This document shows positions 7,897-11,269 of a stretch of DNA of 11,269 bases, piece by piece. Position 1 is the first letter of the stretch. Every line of letters starts with the position of its first letter. Source of the stretch: Circinella minor (Eukaryota; Mucoromycota; Mucoromycetes; Mucorales; Lichtheimiaceae); assembly GCA_016758965.1 (NCBI GenBank), contig JAEPRB010000611.1, positions 1 through 11,269 on the forward strand. Reading direction: 5' to 3'. Both the position numbers and the translations under genes were made by a program. Under the pieces are notes generated by a model, which worked only from the letters and a program-made list of their open reading frames with translations, had not been told where the DNA came from and did no database searches.

Positions 7897-8384
7897 ATAC
7901 CCCCTCTCCAGATTGTTGGACGTCCTCGTACAATAGCGCAAGATGACCAGTAGATTTTAATTCGGCACGTTCAGCAGCACGAACAGCAGTAGGATCAAAC
8001 CATGAAGCATCAGAAATAATAGAATTGACATGAATAGGACGTAAACGATCAGTGTGGACCCAAGATCGATAAACTTGACCATGTAAATCTTCCAATTGAT
8101 ATATATCAGTATCCAAATTTGTAGCAATCACCTTAAAGGGGCCTTTCCAGTTATATTCGAGACTAAACTTATTTTCATGACGCATAAGCACATGATCTCC
8201 AACAGAAAAAATTTGCGGTTTCAGTTGTGCATCCCATTTGGCTTTATCCTTGGCAGCATTATTTTTTAATTTTTCTTCAGCAATAAGGCGAGCTTCCCGC
8301 AATTTACGTGCTTCAACCACACGACCTTTAGTAATAAGCCAGAGAAAAGGGAATGATCGCATAAATCGCTTGGACCTGATCAAC
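7889..8384 (-). pseudogene. C-terminal fragment of Ty3/Gypsy Pol (integrase C-terminal domain)
   Basis: The open frame continues to 8425, but recognisable homology starts near 8330 (RVVEARKLREARLIAEEKL). It continues through the integrase tail: FSVGDHVLMRHENKFS, then YNWKGPFKVI and YRSWVHTDRLRPIHV, the GPY/F-like module that binds DNA and chromatin targets. The zinc-binding and DDE catalytic domains, RT and RNase H are missing, so the piece is 5'-truncated. The join lies near the first CACTG repeat at 8384. The stop codon TAG (7889-7891) falls inside the first bases of the LTR. The last codons overlap the polypurine tract, a normal compact arrangement for the 3' end of such elements. Confidence 0.85.
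7900..7909 (-). promoter_or_regulatory. Polypurine tract
   Basis: The minus strand reads GGAGAGGGGG, followed by TAT and the LTR start TGTCATAG. Polypurine tracts prime plus-strand DNA synthesis during reverse transcription and sit exactly here, next to the 3' LTR. Confidence 0.75.
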
Positions 8385-8700
8385 ACTGCAGTAAGGATTG
8401 GCACTGAAAGCATACATTTTGACACTGATTATGCTTATACACTGGAAATTAGAGAGGCTCTAACAGTTTAGTAGATTTCAGTGTACGAAGTAAATAGTGC
8501 AAGGCTAGTGATTTACAGTGTACGAAATAATCAGTGTATGCCTAGTGATTTGCAGTGTACTAAATAACCAGTGTAAGACTAGTGATTTGCAGTGTACAAA
8601 AATTTGCAGTGCTAAAACAGCGAGTTTCGTGTACAGAAAATAACAGTGTAAAATCACAAATTCACAGTGGCAATGATGGATAAGCTGCATGTTTCCAGTG
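8384..8700. repeat. CACTG/CAGTG subterminal-type repeat cluster; candidate small non-autonomous element
   Basis: CACTG occurs at 8384, 8402, 8423 and 8440. The inverse CAGTG occurs at 8479, 8516, 8532, 8553, 8569, 8590, 8607, 8644, 8665 and 8696. In the right part most spacings alternate 16-17 and 21, from a degenerate 37-bp tandem unit (two clear copies, 8511-8547 and 8548-8584). The left part shows 17-18/21 spacing in the opposite orientation. An inner candidate element, 8440-8700, has 9-bp inverted ends (CACTGGAAA / TTTCCAGTG) and flanking TTATA (8435-8439, 8701-8705). Oppositely oriented terminal repeats resemble CACTA-type subterminal arrays. It adjoins the point where integrase homology is lost. 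Confidence 0.55.
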
Positions 8701-8815
8701 TTATATAATAAATGACTATACTAGCTATATATTTTCTATTTACGTATATAAAAAATCTCAGAGAAATGTACAAAATAAGAATGGGATAACTACTGCAATA
8801 TTTTTTTGGCTGTTT

Positions 8816-9178
8816 TCACTGTTTGACTGTAGTCCTTCGATTTTTCTTGTCAGTTGGGGGCTTCTTTTGGCTAATACTCTTTCCTTTTTGTTGTCCTTGT
8901 CGTTCTTGTCCTTGTTGTCGTCCTTGTTGTTGTCGTCCTTGTTGTTGTTGTTGTTCTTCTTCTTCTTCTTCTTGCTCTTGTTCTTCTTCTTCTTGCTCTT
9001 GTTCTTCTTCTTCATCTTCGTCTTCTTCCTCCCCATATTCATCGTCAAGCTCATCATTCTCTTGGCTTTCATCTGAAGAATCATTAGATGATATACCAGA
9101 TGTGCTTTCTGGTTCAGGCATGCTATCATCCGTGCTTGATATAATTGTGTTTTCATTGTTATTCAGGACTGGACGTCC
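8816..9178 (-). CDS. Hypothetical acidic Glu/Gln-rich protein fragment (exon-like)
   Basis: The frame is open from upstream of an acceptor-like site (TTTTAACTATAG, ending at 9179) to the stop at 8816-8818. Product: a Ser/Asp/Glu-rich segment, then about 25 mostly Glu residues, then a Gln/Arg/Gly-rich stretch and a basic tail (KKPPTDKKNRRTTVKQ). Much of it comes from GAA/GAG/CAA triplet expansions (about 8938-9040), so the open frame may be a by-product of simple repeats. No domain is recognised. An upstream exon could not be established; a short frame starting at ATG near 9344 is possible but unsupported. Confidence 0.3.
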   Translation of the reverse strand, partial: GRPVLNNNENTIISSTDDSMPEPESTSGISSNDSSDESQENDELDDEYGEEEDEDEEEEQEQEEEEQEQEEEEEEQQQQQGRQQQGRQQGQERQGQQKGKSISQKKPPTDKKNRRTTVKQ

Positions 9179-9780
9179 TATAGTTAAAATTATATATATA
9201 AACACTAATTAATTATATGTATCTGACTGTTGTATCTAACACATATTATTCATAAAGATAATTATTTGTCATTTTAATTATTAAGGTACAGCGTATTTTT
9301 AATTATGCTTTGCTGACATTTCGTGTACTTCCCTATTTGGACCATGATTTGTAAGAACACAGAAGTCTGTCTTCTATAATGATAACAGATAACAGCTGCG
9401 TAGATATATCATATCATCAACCGCTCAAAGTCTAATCTTAATATCATTAATCTTATATTCATAATTCACATGGCCATGACAAACTTAAATCTTATGTATA
9501 ACTATATACACATATCAATATATCCCACCGATAATAAGATTTATATAAATAGAGATAATATTTTGTTAAATAAACTTCAGTTCAACTATTGTTCTTTTGG
9601 GTCTCATTGACTTTTTAACGTCTCTTTATTTTTATTATATTTGATTGATATAACATTTTTTTCAACGAATTCCTCGTTTTGTTTTATCTAAATCTATATT
9701 CTCATATTCTTATTTATATTTTTATAACACACACACACATTTTTTTCCTCATCCATTTATAATTCTATTCTAATTTTATC
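9179..9780. other. AT-rich non-coding stretch before the second gag, with possible LTR
   Basis: No gene is visible. TGTAAGAACA at 9350 and TGTTCTT at 9590-9596 are partly inverted ends. A TATA box TATATAAATAG (9542-9552) lies between them and TGGG follows at 9598. A 5' LTR of roughly 248 bp (about 9350-9597) ending shortly before a primer-binding site is therefore possible, but the terminal CA is not present. 9598-9780 would then be the leader of the gag at 9781; it holds a short CA repeat (about 9727-9740) and T-rich runs. Confidence 0.35.
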
Positions 9781-11269
9781 ATGTCCACCTTCCAAGAAGA
9801 AACTGCTATTCCTACCGTATCTGCTGTTGTTCCTAAAAATCATCTTAACGATAATATGATGAGCGAATGTGGCTCTGCTGTATCAGCCACTTCTTCTTCC
9901 GCATGTCTCCTAGGATCGCCAAATTAGTTGCTAAGATTGCCTTCTTAGAAGAAGAAATGGTGCGAGATGATTTGTCAGAAGAAGATCTGGTCAAGGTTCA
10001 AAAGTTGTTTGCTATCCATGCTAACAGTCTCGATATGATGTTGGGTATCTAGAAGAAATTAGCTAAGAAGGATAAGGCTGTCACCACCATCTCATCATCA
10101 GTATTAATTGTTCCAAGTGATTTACCTTTATTACAGTGGACAGGTAATGTCCATGACAATACCAAGACCGTGTTTGCCTCCATTCATGAATGCCTCGATC
10201 GTTTCGAAGACATTATCGAATTGTATGGTCAAGACATCAATGCTAATTGGTGCTGTTTGCTTTCACGCATGTTGTCTCTGGACCAGCGCTCCTAGTTTAT
10301 CGACCATTTAGAGCCTCATGCCGCCTTGGATTGGTCGTTCACATGCAAGATGCTCATCAACAAATATGGTATTCAAGACGCCGATCGCCAAGCACAATAC
10401 ATGCAAGAACTGTTCTTATTGCATATGGGTCGCGATGACTTGGTGGAGCTGTATACCGACTGGTTTCACAAGCTTCGGCGTGAGGCAGGCTGTGATGACA
10501 ACCATGTCATGGCTGCCTTGTACATCCAATCATTGTTGCCAGAACTTGCCTAACACGTCACGTTGGGTCAAGCCCATTTGTCTCCAGATAAACGTGCCAC
10601 CATCGACCATGCTGCCAACCTTGCTCACCGTATGTATGGTAATGTGGTCCATTCAAAATATAGCAAGCAAGTTACCTCAAGTTCCGACTCGTCTACGTCA
10701 AGTACTGGTCCTATTGCTACTGGTCCCTCGTTTGCTGTTTCTGGCAAAAAAAAATAAAGGAAAGAAGAGAGCTGACACCAAGCACTGCCGTGTACATGGA
10801 CCAGGCCGTTATTCCTCTGAAGAATGCCGTGCTTTGGCTTCATTGCAAACAGGTGGTAATGCTAGTAAGGTTGCGAAGTTTGCTGGTTCGTCGTCTGCTA
10901 GTTCGTCTTGTTCCAGGAAGAAAAACTGTTTCAAGTGTGGCTTTGTTCCTTGGAAATAAGATCATGTTTGTGAGGTCAATCATTTGGCAATCCGCTCTGC
11001 CTCTCTCCTCCAATCACCATCATCATCATCGGCTTCTGGTCCTGCACCAGTCACGCCACCACCATCATCATCATCGCGTGTTCTCACACAAGGTGATAAC
11101 GCCAATACTTCGGTCCGTCCGGATTGGTCTCTGCTTCCTCTCCTCCTCCCGCAAACGAGGATACTTTAATGTCTGAGGTTGAAGAATCTCTTGTTAAAGC
11201 CTGCTTTAATTGTAAGTCCAATCATTCTCATGATTTTACAAAACATCTTTTCAAAAATACTAAATCATA
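9781..11269 (+). pseudogene. Second Ty3/Gypsy Gag, stops and frameshifts, runs off the window
   Basis: The frame starts MSTFQEETAIP at 9781 and shifts near 9900. From there it gives a helical segment (RIAKLVAKIAFLEEEM) and a retrotransposon Gag core (LPLLQWTGNVHD, then LELYTDWFHKLRREAG-like sequence and YIQSLLPELA). In that frame TAG at 10050 and 10293 and TAA at 10551 interrupt it. At an A9 run (10746-10754) it shifts again into a Lys-rich, Cys/His region: C-x2-H-x4-Y-x4-C at about 10786-10827, where Tyr (10810-10812) replaces the expected His, and CFKCG at about 10929. TAA (10957-10959) and a further shift near 11130 follow before CFNCKSNHSHD at the end. It is unrelated in sequence to the gag at 216-1196, so two element families are present. 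Pol would lie beyond the window. Confidence 0.85.

Noticed and set aside
216..8384. Gag relic (216-1196) and integrase fragment (7889-8384) as one element split by the DNA transposon
   Set aside because: Both are on the minus strand, but the LTRs differ (ends GGATCTGACA versus TTACGACA) and the order of parts is wrong for one insertion: gag lies downstream of the 3' LTR.
8440..8700. CRISPR-like array
   Set aside because: The 37-bp units are contiguous and degenerate, with no spacers between identical repeats, and the window is eukaryotic.
8823..9212. Plus-strand Ser/Cys-rich and Leu/Phe-rich ORFs
   Set aside because: Antisense readings of the GAA/CAA triplet tracts; low complexity only.

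Overview
This is eukaryotic, AT-rich, transposon-dense DNA. It is most likely from an early-diverging fungus of the Mucoromycota type (Mucorales or Glomeromycotina). The grounds are five short GT-AG introns (72-88 nt), degenerate Ty3/Gypsy-type gag and integrase fragments, a eukaryotic tRNA-Gly, and a very large transposase-like/exonuclease protein of a kind I associate with fungal genomes. The phylum is an inference. I see no ordinary housekeeping protein gene; the tRNA is the only clear host gene.

Layout. 98-199: inverted hexanucleotide (ATCCGC/GGATGC) array. 216-1196 (-): Ty3/Gypsy gag pseudogene with three in-frame stops, then a primer-binding-site-like motif (1227-1234) and its 5' LTR (from 1237 to an unresolved edge at about 1667-1793). 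1984-2054 (+): tRNA-Gly(GCC). 2155-7140: a 4,986-bp DNA transposon with 23-bp terminal inverted repeats (17/23 matched by eye), flanked on both sides by the direct repeat TTTTAT. Almost all of it is one six-exon minus-strand gene (6924 to 2369; 1,384 codons). 7150-7497: a solo LTR with 4-bp target duplication TCTT. 7515-7896: a second LTR of the same family in the opposite orientation, which is the 3' LTR of a truncated Ty3/Gypsy element whose integrase C-terminus lies at 7889 to about 8384. 8384-8700: a CACTG/CAGTG repeat cluster that looks like a small non-autonomous element. 8816-9178 (-): an acidic Glu/Gln-rich orphan exon-like ORF. 9350-9597: possible LTR. 9781-11269 (+): a second, unrelated Ty3/Gypsy gag pseudogene running off the window.

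The main result is the 2155-7140 element. Its gene encodes an AT-hook, a Cys-rich zinc-binding-like module, and an RNase H-like transposase core that appears to be split by an inserted DEDDy 3'-5' exonuclease domain. The protein ends in a Ser/Pro-rich tail with a nuclear localisation signal. With terminal repeats, a 6-bp target duplication and a single gene, it reads as a complete transposon whose presumed transposase carries its own exonuclease. This copy has one in-frame TAG (3687-3689) and otherwise looks intact, so it was probably disabled recently. The eight in-frame stops in the three coding relics can all be explained by C-to-T changes in Gln or Arg codons.
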